NCBI GenBank assembly: GCA_019694395.1
Contig: JAIBCC010000015.1
Location: forward strand, 1 to 64,000
Length of the DNA: 64,000 nt
Source: Pyrinomonadaceae bacterium
GTDB lineage: Bacteria; Acidobacteriota; Blastocatellia; Pyrinomonadales; Pyrinomonadaceae
Direction of reading: 5' to 3'
Positions 25,825 through 35,424 of this stretch are shown in pieces. A program made the translations under genes and the position numbers. Under the pieces are notes generated by a model that was not told where the DNA came from, did no database searches, and saw only the letters and a program-made list of their open reading frames with translations. The stretch's first letter is position 1, and every line of letters starts with the position of its first letter.

Positions 25825-27240
25825 TTAATTATTTGTTGTTTTTATTTGAGTCAGAAGTTTTTTATATTTTTCCTCCTGACGAATGTTGTCAAAACCCTTT
25901 TCCGATTCCAGCTCTTGCCAGTTTTTGAATCCAAAACCCACCGCTTTTTCTAAAAATTCCAAAGCTTTTTTCTTTTGTCCGCTTAACGCGTAAACACGGG
26001 CGCGGTCGTATGGAATTCTCGAACTTTTTGGATAAATTTCGTTGGCTAATTCAAAACTAATTAAAGCCTGATTATATTTCTTAGCCCTTTCGTAATTGAA
26101 TAAAGCAGTTTCATAACTTCCTGCATAAACTTGATTTAGTGATCGTCTGGCAATTCGTCTGGCGGAACTGTCCTCCTTTTCTTCCGAAGTCTTTTGTAAT
26201 TTAGCGATATAGGTTCGGATGTTTGCCAAATCCATTAATCTTTCTTCTGAACGCTCTAGCTTTGCCCATTCGGAAAGAATGTATGAACTATGCCGTTCCT
26301 GACTTTGAATCTGACTCTCCTCCTCTTTCAAAGCTTTTTTCAGTTCCTCTGAATTCTGCAAATTCTTAACTTTTTCCTCGACAGCCGATACATTCAACAA
26401 GTCTTTGAAATCAAAAGCAATCGCCGAAAAACCCTGAAAAGCCTCGAGGTATTGATTTTTATTCAAATAGCTTTCGGATTTGCTCAAACGCTGTTGAAAA
26501 TTGTCCTTGATGAATGTTTCATCCTTCGCTACCGAACCGTTTTTCATAGCATAAAGCTGCATCCAGGCTAATCCCTCTTCCGCCAATTCCTTTGGCAGCC
26601 ATTGATGCGCGCCATCAAATCTTTCCAACCGATGCGTCATTTTTGCTTCTTCCAAAAGTTTCTTTAATTGACGAATTTCGTAGTAGTTATAGTCATCAAA
26701 CCCAATTGCACTGAAATAAATGAATTGCAGAGACGGCGAAGGTTTTAAACCGACAGAAAAGCCTGCCCCGCTGCCGATCACACCTGTTACGCACATACAA
26801 CTTGAGGCAAAAATACTGGCAACCCGGGATCCGCCCGAAAAACCGGTGGCATAAACTCGTTTCTCATCAATCGAAAACCGTTGATGCGTATCATCCCATA
26901 ACGCACTGAGAACCTTTGAAAGAGTCGTTCCGTCCAAACCATTCTGCGAGTTATAAGAACCAACCACGATCACACCATATTTTTCCGCTGCGTCCTGATA
27001 AATTGTGACGGGCAATTTTCCTCTGCCAATCGGCTCAAAGGCATAAAGGATTGCCCATTTCTTTTCAGGGCTATAGTTCTTCGGCAAATACAAGGCGTAA
27101 GTTTGGGCGGAGTCGGATTGAGTTTCTACTTTCTCGATCACCTCACCTTTTGGCATTTCGCTTTGAGAAAATAATGTCAAAGAGCAAAAAAGACAGACGA
27201 AGATTATTGATAAGCAGCTTTTACATAAATTCAGATTCAT
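25825..27240 (-). CDS. Exported alpha/beta-hydrolase with C-terminal TPR region
   Basis: I start at the ATG at 27240 (471 residues), which opens directly with a signal peptide (NLNLCKSCLSIIFVCLFC). A longer frame would overlap the cytochrome gene. The first half is a PHB-depolymerase/carboxylesterase-like fold: WAILYAFEPIGRG, VYATGFSGGSRVASIFA (nucleophile Ser in GFSGG) and FDGAHQWLP (His). The second half is helical and ends with TPR-like repeats (NQALISFELANEIYPKSSRIPYDRARVYALSGQKKKALEFLEKAV). It belongs to the exported hydrolase cluster. Substrate unknown. Confidence 0.78.
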   Translation of the reverse strand: MNLNLCKSCLSIIFVCLFCSLTLFSQSEMPKGEVIEKVETQSDSAQTYALYLPKNYSPEKKWAILYAFEPIGRGKLPVTIYQDAAEKYGVIVVGSYNSQNGLDGTTLSKVLSALWDDTHQRFSIDEKRVYATGFSGGSRVASIFASSCMCVTGVIGSGAGFSVGLKPSPSLQFIYFSAIGFDDYNYYEIRQLKKLLEEAKMTHRLERFDGAHQWLPKELAEEGLAWMQLYAMKNGSVAKDETFIKDNFQQRLSKSESYLNKNQYLEAFQGFSAIAFDFKDLLNVSAVEEKVKNLQNSEELKKALKEEESQIQSQERHSSYILSEWAKLERSEERLMDLANIRTYIAKLQKTSEEKEDSSARRIARRSLNQVYAGSYETALFNYERAKKYNQALISFELANEIYPKSSRIPYDRARVYALSGQKKKALEFLEKAVGFGFKNWQELESEKGFDNIRQEEKYKKLLTQIKTTNN

Positions 27241-27293
27241 TTTTGACCTCAATGTAAAGTTGCTTATCGGTGTAAAATAGTTGCTTTGGCGAT

Positions 27294-27806
27294 TTATGAT
27301 TTCGGACTTGGCGGCGGCAAATTCAAAGCCGGAGTTACCTGTCCGCGATGGCAAGTAGTGCAATTGATAACAGCTTTTTCGTTTATATTTTTGATATTTT
27401 TCAAAAGCTGGGTGTTAATATTCTGCGTCATCGCTGCCATATCTCTGGCGACTTGTTTTTGATTCTTTGATTCGCTTGACCAATCTTCAGGCGTGTGACA
27501 ATGAGTGCAGGTCACGCCGAGCGAACGGGAATAACCGAGCTCCATAATTGCCAAAAGTTGTGCCGCAGGTCTTCCTTTGAAAGTCTGAATGTTCTTGAAA
27601 ACTGTTTCCGCCGGTTCTTTTTCTTTTCCTTTGATTGATTCACGCAGTTTGGCAAGAGCCTCAGTCTGATTAAAATCATCTCCAGCGGACAAATTTTCAG
27701 CCTGCGCTTTATTTTTCAAGGCTGAAGGAGTTGAAAAAACTACCAGCGATAACATCACGAATACTGAAATGACGATCAACGAAATTATTCTTTGTTTCTT
27801 TTTCAT
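27294..27806 (-). CDS. Reaction-centre-type small dihaem cytochrome c
   Basis: I start at the ATG at 27806 (170 residues, MKKKQRIISL plus a hydrophobic export signal). Upstream in-frame ATGs at 27818 and 27923 exist, but the latter overlaps the preceding gene. Two haem-binding sites are present, CTHCH and CTTCH. The spacing and context (FKGRPAAQLLAIMELGYSRSLGVTCTHCH ... VARDMAAMTQNIN ... NCTTCHRGQ) match the photosynthetic-reaction-centre cytochrome c subunit family, common in non-phototrophic Acidobacteriota. It would be a periplasmic electron carrier. Confidence 0.8.
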   Translation of the reverse strand: MKKKQRIISLIVISVFVMLSLVVFSTPSALKNKAQAENLSAGDDFNQTEALAKLRESIKGKEKEPAETVFKNIQTFKGRPAAQLLAIMELGYSRSLGVTCTHCHTPEDWSSESKNQKQVARDMAAMTQNINTQLLKNIKNINEKAVINCTTCHRGQVTPALNLPPPSPKS

Positions 27807-27888
27807 AACGGAATACATTGTTATCCAAAATGTGTTTGAATGTCTTGAAAATAGTCTAAAAAAACCTTGAAATATTTTTGAAAAGGGT

Positions 27889-28899
27889 TTATTTAGTCCA
27901 AATGAGAGGTTCAAGTCCTTCAATTACAACGTCTCTGGCAGGTTTTTCGTCAATGTCTCCGGAATTTGTCAAAACGATGATTACTGTTCCGTCGGAATAA
28001 ACTTTAATCATTCCATTATGCCCGAAATCTTCATAGCCTGCTGTCCAAAATGTGTTTAAACCATTAGCTGATTTGGAAATAAACCAACCGTAGGCGTGCT
28101 TTCCTCTGGAAGTTTCATTATTTGGTGCGAGTAGTTTTTCACGACTTGCTTTGGTCAAAATCTTATCGGTAAATAATGATTGCTGCCATTTGTAAAGGTC
28201 CCCAACGGTCGAAAACATCCCTGTCGCCCCGCGAAAACCCCAATCTGGTTTGATTGTAATTTTTTCCTTTGTCCCGGCAATTTGAGCCTTTTCCTTCCAA
28301 AATCCCGTTTCTAACATTCTGGCAGGAATCAACAAATTCTTACGCAAGAATTTTTCGTAAGTTTGCCCTGAAACAATTTCGACAATCGCCGCCAATAAAT
28401 TGTAATCGTCATTTGTATAACCGAATTTTTCTCCGACAGGGTTCTTTAATGACTGAGTAAGAATAGATTTTATTGCCGCATCACGATTTTCAATGCCATC
28501 AGCTGCATAATTCTGGGCGAGTCCGGCAGTATGAGAGAGTAAATGATGAATCGTAATGGCTTGTTTGTCCGGCGGAACATCTTTGAAAAATTTGGTAATA
28601 GAATCTGCTATACTCAATTTACCTTGTTCCTGGAGTTTCAATATTGCCGAAGCAGTAAATTGTTTGGTGATTGAGGCAATATAAAATTTGGTGTTGTTAT
28701 TTACCTTTAATTTATTCTTTCGATTCGCCCAACCATAACCTCGATTAAGTAAAATATTTTTGTTTTTGGCAATCAAAACCGCCCCCGAAAAACCTTTTTC
28801 GATAGATAATTTTTTAAGAAAATCGTCCGGCGTTTGAGCTTTTGTTACAAGACAAAAAACCGATAAGACCAATAAAACCAAAAGCAATTTCTTCTGCAT
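27889..28899 (-). CDS. Exported class C beta-lactamase-family serine hydrolase
   Basis: The 336-residue protein has a signal peptide ending around TKAQ. The penicillin-binding-fold residues are present: nucleophile SxxK in ASITKQFTA, Tyr of the YxN motif in GYTNDDYNLL, and GHNG in place of the KTG box. Such proteins include D-aminopeptidases, esterases and beta-lactamase-like enzymes; true lactamase activity is not implied. The start lies nine bases from the upstream esterase stop, so it is co-transcribed with it. Confidence 0.88.
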   Translation of the reverse strand: MQKKLLLVLLVLSVFCLVTKAQTPDDFLKKLSIEKGFSGAVLIAKNKNILLNRGYGWANRKNKLKVNNNTKFYIASITKQFTASAILKLQEQGKLSIADSITKFFKDVPPDKQAITIHHLLSHTAGLAQNYAADGIENRDAAIKSILTQSLKNPVGEKFGYTNDDYNLLAAIVEIVSGQTYEKFLRKNLLIPARMLETGFWKEKAQIAGTKEKITIKPDWGFRGATGMFSTVGDLYKWQQSLFTDKILTKASREKLLAPNNETSRGKHAYGWFISKSANGLNTFWTAGYEDFGHNGMIKVYSDGTVIIVLTNSGDIDEKPARDVVIEGLEPLIWTK

Positions 28900-28908
28900 A
28901 ACATCTGT

Positions 28909-30006
28909 TTATTTTGAATCCAACAAAAGCCAGAAATACGGCAAAACTTCGTTATAAAGTCTGCCTTTGCGCGACCACATCCGGTTGCGATGATCGCCGT
29001 TGTATTCTTCAAAAATATGTTCGATACCGTTTTTGGTTAATTCGGCGGAAAGTGCGCGTGAATTGACAGGGATAAACTTAAATTCGTCTTCGTAACCCGA
29101 ATCGAAACGAAAACCACGCAGTTTCAAAAGATTCGCTTTGTAATTTTTGACCATATTAACGGGAAAATTTTCTTCCCATTTTGAGTAAGCCGGATTAGCG
29201 GGTTGGAGCTTTCCATTAACCATCGCAAACGGAAAATCAGCGTAGAAAGGAGGATTATTCGGATTTGGTGAAAAGGCTTGAGCAACTGTAACCATTGCCA
29301 TCGTGTAAAGATCGTTGGTTTTCATTAACTCATCAACCGATTTAATCTTGAGAATATTTGAAAAACTTGGCGAATCTTTGGTAAAGTCTCCGCCCCATCC
29401 CATCACTGCCGGATTGATTCCGTAAACCACACTGAAAACTTCGGGATGCTTCATCCCCAAAGTGAGTGCGCCGTAGCCTCCCATTGAATGTCCGCCGATT
29501 CCGCGACTTTCGCTTTTTGCAAGAGTGCGAAATTTGGTGTCAACATAATTGACCAAATCTTTGACCGTAAAATCTTCCCAATTTCCCGTCACGGAAGAAT
29601 TAACATAAAAACTGCCGAAAGCGTTTGTTCTTTCATCGGGCATCACAACGATCATTTCGCCAAACTTTCCTTCGGCAATGCCTTTGTCCATTTCGTCCTG
29701 CAAAGTGGCATACCCATCATTTTGTTTTGTCCAAGCCTTGACCCAATTGTTTTCGGTATCCGCAATGCCGTGTAAAAGATATAGAACGGGATAGCGTTTT
29801 TCGGGCGAAGTTTTGTAACTTGGAGGCAGATAGATCGCCACATTTCGCTCGACCGATTCGCCCGTGACATTCTTTTCGAGCGAAACGCCGTGAACTTTTT
29901 CCCGCAGCAGAGTTCCTTGATTTACCGTTTGGGCGGAAACGACGGAAATTGAAAATAGAAAAATAAATAAGCAGTAGAAAACCTTTGTAAAATAGTTCTT
30001 TTTCAT
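28909..30006 (-). CDS. Exported esterase, esterase D / feruloyl-esterase-like
   Basis: The 365-residue alpha/beta hydrolase has a signal peptide ending at VVSAQ. It shows YPVLYLLHGIADTENNW (oxyanion region), the nucleophile elbow GIGGHSMGGYGALTLG, and a C-terminal catalytic His in EYNGDHRNRMW. The layout matches the putative esterase (PF00756) family, which includes feruloyl esterases and mycolyltransferases. It lies 11 bases downstream of one serine hydrolase gene and nine upstream of the next. Confidence 0.87.
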   Translation of the reverse strand: MKKNYFTKVFYCLFIFLFSISVVSAQTVNQGTLLREKVHGVSLEKNVTGESVERNVAIYLPPSYKTSPEKRYPVLYLLHGIADTENNWVKAWTKQNDGYATLQDEMDKGIAEGKFGEMIVVMPDERTNAFGSFYVNSSVTGNWEDFTVKDLVNYVDTKFRTLAKSESRGIGGHSMGGYGALTLGMKHPEVFSVVYGINPAVMGWGGDFTKDSPSFSNILKIKSVDELMKTNDLYTMAMVTVAQAFSPNPNNPPFYADFPFAMVNGKLQPANPAYSKWEENFPVNMVKNYKANLLKLRGFRFDSGYEDEFKFIPVNSRALSAELTKNGIEHIFEEYNGDHRNRMWSRKGRLYNEVLPYFWLLLDSK

Positions 30007-30017
30007 ATTTTTAATTT

Positions 30018-31751
30018 TTATAACGATTTATTCGCCCGGATGTTTCCAAATTGTAATTCAACAGTTTTTTCTTTTACCTCAAACTTGAAATTTGTGGTTT
30101 TGGCTCTCAAAAACTCAAAAGTTGAAAACTCAGTTTTTGAATTCGGGACAAACGGCATTATCAACGGAAATGGGCGACCAGTTTCGGTGGTCACATCGTT
30201 TAATTTTCCGTTTTGATAACCGAGAAATAAATCTGTCGTGCCTTTTTCAAAGTGTAAAATAACACTGGTTCGATAATTATCTGCGTCCCAAGGGAATGAA
30301 GCTGTGCCTTGAATTTTTATTTCCTTCAACTCCCCAAGCTTTTCTTTGAACTCTTTGATTTGTCCCGCCAAAAACGGAATATAAAAATCGTAATCGTCTT
30401 TTCCAAGTTTTGTTTTAATTTTTTCCAAATCATTTTGCTTGATATTTTCCAAAATGAATTTGGTCAAATCATTTGCTTCCGAATATTTTTTGGCAGTTTC
30501 GCCTTCATATCCGGCGATGGCATTGATAACTTCTTGCCCTTCCGCACCAATTTCGAGATATTCACCATTACTCCAAATCTTTACTTTTTCCCCATTTGCA
30601 AACCGATATTCGCCCTCATATTTTTTCAAATCTTTGGCGGATAATTTGGCAAAGTTTGGCGGTTGTTTGTATTCTTCACTCGATAAAATCCGATTCAGAT
30701 TGTTGGCGATAACCCGTTTTTGAATAGCTACCCCGTCAGGCTCAAGCGTCTCGTAATTAGTCAAAATAATGATGATTCGATTATCGTCACGATACCAACG
30801 AAATTCGCTGTGGTAGCCCTGATTATCGCCACCGTGGTAGATCAATGTTTTCCCGTTTTTCAGTTTTTCGAGATACCAGCCATAGCCATAAAAGGTGTCT
30901 TGGTCAAAAGATTCGGTATATTTTTGAAAAAGTTTTTCCGTCTCATCTTTTGGTAAGATTTGGTATTCGCTCAAAGCCTTAAACCATTTAAACAGGTCGG
31001 TTGTGTTTGAAATTATTGCGCCTGCTCCATAATTCCAAGCCTTGTTCCACTCGGTAAATGCCGGAAGTTTTGTCCATTCGTTATAGCTTTGAGCAACTAA
31101 ATACGGCTTCCATTTTTCATCTTGGTAAAAGCCTGATTGCATCATTCCGGCAGGTTTGAAAAGGTTTTCGCGGATGTATTGCGAATAATTTTTTCCCGAG
31201 ACTCTTTCGATAATTGCGGCAAGTAAATGATAAGCGTTATTTGAATAAATAAATTTTTCACCAACTTTTGCGATTAAAGGCAATTGTAAAATTTTTGCAA
31301 CAACTTCATCACGGTTCATGGAATTCTTTTTGCCGTCTTGCCCACGTGACATTCCTGAGGTGTGAGTCAGAAGTTGATGAATTGTAATCGTTGATTTATC
31401 GCTGGGAACATTTTCGAGGTATTTGCTGATTGCATCAGAAGTCTTTAACTTCCCGGCTGCTTCAAGTCGTAAAATTGCGGTTGCAGTAAATTGTTTGGTC
31501 AACGAAGCGACATTAAAAACTGTGTTTAGCGAATTTGGAATTTTACTTTCCCGATCAGCAAAACCATACGCCTGATTGAGCGAAATTTTACCGTTTTCCG
31601 CAATTAAAACCTGTCCAGAAAAACCGTAAGCATTGATTCCGTGAAGATAATCTTTGAGTTTTTTCTCAGTTTCAGAATTTGAAAAGGCAACAGTTGAAAA
31701 CTGAGCAAATAAACTCATCAATATAATACTTATTTTGATTTTTTTTAACAT
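30018..31751 (-). CDS. Exported beta-lactamase-family serine hydrolase with C-terminal extension
   Basis: The 577-residue protein has a signal peptide (LFAQFSTVAFS). The catalytic domain (~residues 30-360) has the SxxK motif SLTKQFTATAIL, Tyr in IYSNNAYHLLAAI and HGGDNQGYHSEFRW in place of the third motif. The C-terminal ~200 residues (KYEGEYRFANGEKVKIWSNG, then a beta-rich stretch) resemble the lipocalin-like DUF3471-type domain often appended to this family. It is a paralogue of the hydrolases at 27889 and 32566 in the same cluster. Confidence 0.87.
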   Translation of the reverse strand: MLKKIKISIILMSLFAQFSTVAFSNSETEKKLKDYLHGINAYGFSGQVLIAENGKISLNQAYGFADRESKIPNSLNTVFNVASLTKQFTATAILRLEAAGKLKTSDAISKYLENVPSDKSTITIHQLLTHTSGMSRGQDGKKNSMNRDEVVAKILQLPLIAKVGEKFIYSNNAYHLLAAIIERVSGKNYSQYIRENLFKPAGMMQSGFYQDEKWKPYLVAQSYNEWTKLPAFTEWNKAWNYGAGAIISNTTDLFKWFKALSEYQILPKDETEKLFQKYTESFDQDTFYGYGWYLEKLKNGKTLIYHGGDNQGYHSEFRWYRDDNRIIIILTNYETLEPDGVAIQKRVIANNLNRILSSEEYKQPPNFAKLSAKDLKKYEGEYRFANGEKVKIWSNGEYLEIGAEGQEVINAIAGYEGETAKKYSEANDLTKFILENIKQNDLEKIKTKLGKDDYDFYIPFLAGQIKEFKEKLGELKEIKIQGTASFPWDADNYRTSVILHFEKGTTDLFLGYQNGKLNDVTTETGRPFPLIMPFVPNSKTEFSTFEFLRAKTTNFKFEVKEKTVELQFGNIRANKSL

Positions 31752-31762
31752 TTAGTTTCCTT

Positions 31763-32446
31763 TTAAGACTTTGTAAAAATATCTTGTCGAATAAAAGTAA
31801 TTTCAGTGCGCGTTATTTTGTAATGGGAAACCCGAAACTCTTTTCTCCCGGCAATAGTTGTTATTTTAAAAATATAACCGTCATTATTTTTTTCCAACGA
31901 AACCTTAGTTAAATTCCCGTAAAATCCGCATTTTGCCCAAATACGGATCCGGTAATCAGTATTTGTTGCTGCAATCAAACAATCCTGCCCTGGACGAACT
32001 TCAAAGATTTTCGAGCCATGAAAGAATAACAATCTAAAAGAATCATTTGAATTAATAACTGTGGTTTCCCAAAATAACTTGAGTCGCTCACTCAAAACAT
32101 TATTCGCTCCCCAATCTACATAAGTTAGCTCCGGCTCTTTGCCGGGATATTGGACTGTCCCAAATGGTTGAATATTTTTATATTGAAATAATCCAAGTGC
32201 TTCAATTAAATCATGATGCTTAGATTCGGATTCTTCGAGTGTCAAGAAAAACTCTTTTTCTATTCCGGGTGGTAAACTTTCTTCAATTTCATGTAAGTAA
32301 CTGATTCTCTCTTTTTTTACGGTCATCGGGTTCGACGTTTCATCCTGTCCAACCGTATTTCCAACCATTAGAAAAATAGTTATTAATAAATTACCGAACA
32401 CAAAACATTTAATTAAAATGGCTGAAATTAAAGATAAATGTTTCAT
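31763..32446 (-). CDS. Exported hypothetical protein in the hydrolase cluster
   Basis: The 227-residue protein has an N-terminal hydrophobic export signal (GNLLITIFLMVGNTVGQ). The mature part is mixed helix and beta (HEIEESLPPGIEKEFFLTLEESE, ERLKLFWETTVINSNDSFRLLFFHGSKIFEVRPGQDCLIAAT) with two cysteines. No motif is recognised. It lies 11 bases upstream of the serine hydrolase at 30018 and 119 bases after the next one. Confidence 0.72.
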   Translation of the reverse strand: MKHLSLISAILIKCFVFGNLLITIFLMVGNTVGQDETSNPMTVKKERISYLHEIEESLPPGIEKEFFLTLEESESKHHDLIEALGLFQYKNIQPFGTVQYPGKEPELTYVDWGANNVLSERLKLFWETTVINSNDSFRLLFFHGSKIFEVRPGQDCLIAATNTDYRIRIWAKCGFYGNLTKVSLEKNNDGYIFKITTIAGRKEFRVSHYKITRTEITFIRQDIFTKS

Positions 32447-32565
32447 TTTTTACTCCTTTTTAATAAATTGTTTGTAGTCAGTTTCAGCTTATTTACCATC
32501 GGCTTTTATTTTCTTTATCCATTCGATCCTTAATTACTCATAACTTTCGATCCGAAACGCTTTGA

Positions 32566-33975
32566 TTACGGAATTACACGCTCCGCGAAATGGTCTTCTC
32601 CTCGATAACGTAGATTTACTTTTGTTGCTTTTCCTTTTTCGCCTATTGTAAAAATCACTTTTCCATCTCTAAAAGGAAAGTAGAATTCAGTTGGAGAGAG
32701 CGGAATCAATCCGGCGGCAAATTGAATCTGCCCGCTTGGATCTTTCAAATATGCTGATAAAAAATCAGGATCATTTTGGATAGTTAAAGTATTGTTTTCA
32801 GTAGTTTTATAATTCCCTTCCAGTGCAGAAATTTGTTCTTTGGTAAGGCTGATAACCGTCCCGCGCACGGGCATATCGAAAGGTTTGCCGAGAGTAATTG
32901 CCGAAACATCACGGGCAACTACACTCATTCGCGTATGATCAAGATTTGAGAAAATAATAATGGTTATTTTCTCGTCAGGATATTTGATAAGTTCCGATAA
33001 ATAACCCGGCAAAATCCCGTTATGCCGAAATCGTTTTTGCCCGAATTCGTTATCAATAAACCATCCGAAGCTATATTGTGGGGAAAATATTTCAGCCAAA
33101 TCTTTTGCGGAAACAAAGCTCCCGCCATCCATTATTTGACTCCAACGTAAAAGATCATCAACTGTGCTATAGATTCCCCCGTCACCGTGCGGCGGATTTA
33201 GAGTCATTTGGGGAAGTTTTTTGAGATTATCGCTCGTCAAAGCAAACCCACCTAAGCGTTTTTCCCAAGTCAATTCGGTTTTGGGAGCATAGCTGTTAGC
33301 CAGTTTTTTGGGCAAACTTTTTGTTCCCAACACTCCGGTTTGTTTCATTCCGGCGGGCTTAAAAATCTTTTTGACGACATATTCTGCAAACGGCGTTTTT
33401 GAGACCTTTTCAACAATAAAACTTAGGATTATGTAGGCAGTGTTACTGTATTTGAATTTTTCACCCGGCTTAAAATCCAACGGCAATTCTCGGGCATTTT
33501 CAATAATTTTTATCGGAGTATTCGGCTGAGTCATAAACCCGAAATACTTTTCCGAACCAAGCTCCAAAGCCTCTTCATAATCAGGAATCCCTGAAGTATG
33601 CCGAATCAGATTTTCGATAGTGACAGGTTTCCAAATATCGGGACAATCCGCTAAATATGTGCAAATAGAATCAGTTAATTGTAGCTTTCTATCGTTTTTT
33701 AATTGGAGCGCAGCAAATGCCGTAAACATCTTTGAGACAGAGGCAATTACCTGTTGCGTTTCCGGCGTGTATGGAATTTTCTTTTCAATATCGGCAACCC
33801 CGTAAGCTTTTCGCAGAATAATTTGATTGTCTTTAGCAACCAAAACCACACCGCTGAAATTACCCATTTCTGAACGCACCAACAAGTATTGGTCAATCTG
33901 TGAACCTTTGGTTTGAGCGGAAATTGTTAAAACCGAACAAATAACGATAAATAAAACTATTAATTTAATTCTCAT
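32566..33975 (-). CDS. Exported class C beta-lactamase-family serine hydrolase
   Basis: The 469-residue protein has a signal peptide (VLTISAQ). Catalytic motifs are SxxK in ASVSKMFTAFAAL, Tyr in KYSNTAYIILSFI and RHNGILPGYLSE as the HxG-like third motif. A ~100-residue C-terminal beta domain starts at ISALEGNYKTTENNTLTI. It is closely related in layout to the hydrolases at 27889 and 30018. Its start lies six bases after the stop of the upstream dienelactone-hydrolase-like gene. Confidence 0.87.
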   Translation of the reverse strand: MRIKLIVLFIVICSVLTISAQTKGSQIDQYLLVRSEMGNFSGVVLVAKDNQIILRKAYGVADIEKKIPYTPETQQVIASVSKMFTAFAALQLKNDRKLQLTDSICTYLADCPDIWKPVTIENLIRHTSGIPDYEEALELGSEKYFGFMTQPNTPIKIIENARELPLDFKPGEKFKYSNTAYIILSFIVEKVSKTPFAEYVVKKIFKPAGMKQTGVLGTKSLPKKLANSYAPKTELTWEKRLGGFALTSDNLKKLPQMTLNPPHGDGGIYSTVDDLLRWSQIMDGGSFVSAKDLAEIFSPQYSFGWFIDNEFGQKRFRHNGILPGYLSELIKYPDEKITIIIFSNLDHTRMSVVARDVSAITLGKPFDMPVRGTVISLTKEQISALEGNYKTTENNTLTIQNDPDFLSAYLKDPSGQIQFAAGLIPLSPTEFYFPFRDGKVIFTIGEKGKATKVNLRYRGEDHFAERVIP

Positions 33976-33981
33976 AAATTT

Positions 33982-35403
33982 TTAATTTGTAGTTTTGGAC
34001 AATCTTCCCAAAATTTGTTGAAAACGTGAATCTGAACGAATCGGTGCAAGGTCTGTGTCTGTTTCAAAAGTCGGGCGATCCACAAAACCTTCGTCAACAG
34101 TTTTGCCGAGCATCTCAAAAGCCTTGTCATTTTGCTTTAACCGAACGTAGAGACAAGCCATATTGTAATAAGCCAGTCCGCGTGTGTTTGCTCCGGGCGG
34201 GATGCCGACTTCAAAGGCTTTTTCGTAAGTTTTGATTGCGTCTTCGTTGCGGTTAAGACTCATTTGTGCGAAAGCCAATTGTCCATATACAAAACTGTTT
34301 TGTCTGCCGAGTTCGGTCGCTTTAGTCAGATAATTTAACGCTTCTTCATATCGTTTTTGTCCAAGCCGAATTTGACCTAAACCCAAATAAACTCCCGCGC
34401 CCTTTGCGCCAAGTGCCAAAGCCTTTTCATAGACCGCGCTCGCTTCATCAAACCGCCGAAGCTGAAACAAAACAAATCCATATTGCAAATGAGCTTCTGC
34501 ATCTTTCGGGTTTTTACTGACCCATTGAGCCAAAGCTTCAGCCGCTTTGTTTGGATTATTGCTAAACATTGCCGCCACGACCGCGCGTGCTTCCGAAGGT
34601 TTTTCAGCCGGTTGCGGAACAGGTTCCAGATTTGATTTCCAAAATGCGATGGCTTGCTGAATTATCCGGCGCGATTCGTCATTGTCTGTCAGACCATCGA
34701 AAGCGTGCGGCATATCGGCGGCAAAAAGCAACGTCCATGGCGCACGAGCTTCGGTAACTCTCTGCCAAAGGTTGGTCGATGATTGACCTAGCCCCGCCAA
34801 ATCCCCTTCTGCCAAAATAAACAAAACCGGTAAATCTTTGCGGATTTTTGTTTCCGGCGAAGGAGCACCTCCATAGAAAAATACGGCGGCTTTGATGTTT
34901 TTTGAAGCCTTTTCGCTCATCAGATAAATGGTGGACTGTGTAACATTTGCCGAAGCCGCATAAACACCCAAACGAGTGCCGTCAATTCCGTGTTTTGCGC
35001 CATCTCTTTCCAAAAAATCGAACAACTCACGCAAACATTCCTGAATCCGCGTCATATCCGTTTCCATCGAAATTCCAACCATTCCGTGAGCCGCCATCAG
35101 GCGCGGAAAGGATTTATAGATTTCCCAGGTTTTGAGCTTATGATCCGGCGCATCCCCAATGGCATTGAGGAAAATAACTGCCGGAAATTTATCGCCCGCT
35201 TTGGCACTTGGCGGTGAGTAAATATCAATCGTCAGCTTTCCCGAATACGGAACATCAGTTTTAACTTTGACATTTTTGGTGGCGGGAACGTCATAAACCA
35301 CGCCCCAACTAGTCGGATCAAGCGGTGAACGAGGCTGATTATTTTGGGCAAAAAGATTGACTGAAAATATAAAAATTAAAGCGAGTAATGTTGTTCTGTT
35401 CAT
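33982..35403 (-). CDS. Exported dienelactone-hydrolase-like protein with TPR repeats
   Basis: I start at the ATG at 35403 (473 residues), because the AGGAG ribosome binding site lies ten bases upstream of it and inside the longer frame. A signal peptide (FIFSVNLFAQ) is followed by an alpha/beta hydrolase fold (FPAVIFLNAIGD, TRLGVYAASANVTQSTIYL, PVLFILAEGD, DMPHAFDGL). The usual GxSxG elbow is altered to YAASAN, so catalysis is uncertain. From ~residue 270 there are four or five TPRs (AEAHLQYGFVLFQLRRFDEASAVYEKAL and following). Confidence 0.8.
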   Translation of the reverse strand: MNRTTLLALIFIFSVNLFAQNNQPRSPLDPTSWGVVYDVPATKNVKVKTDVPYSGKLTIDIYSPPSAKAGDKFPAVIFLNAIGDAPDHKLKTWEIYKSFPRLMAAHGMVGISMETDMTRIQECLRELFDFLERDGAKHGIDGTRLGVYAASANVTQSTIYLMSEKASKNIKAAVFFYGGAPSPETKIRKDLPVLFILAEGDLAGLGQSSTNLWQRVTEARAPWTLLFAADMPHAFDGLTDNDESRRIIQQAIAFWKSNLEPVPQPAEKPSEARAVVAAMFSNNPNKAAEALAQWVSKNPKDAEAHLQYGFVLFQLRRFDEASAVYEKALALGAKGAGVYLGLGQIRLGQKRYEEALNYLTKATELGRQNSFVYGQLAFAQMSLNRNEDAIKTYEKAFEVGIPPGANTRGLAYYNMACLYVRLKQNDKAFEMLGKTVDEGFVDRPTFETDTDLAPIRSDSRFQQILGRLSKTTN

Positions 35404-35424
35404 AAAATAAATCTCCTGCAAATT

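Noticed and set aside
27241..27363. N-terminal extension of the 25825 hydrolase
   Set aside because: It would overlap the cytochrome gene and place the signal peptide about 40 residues inside the protein.
27889..33975. Reading the serine hydrolases as true antibiotic-resistance beta-lactamases
   Set aside because: They have the SxxK fold signature, but the third motif is GHNG/HGG/RHNG-like and the C-terminal domains are esterase/peptidase-type. Nothing specific to cephalosporinases is seen.
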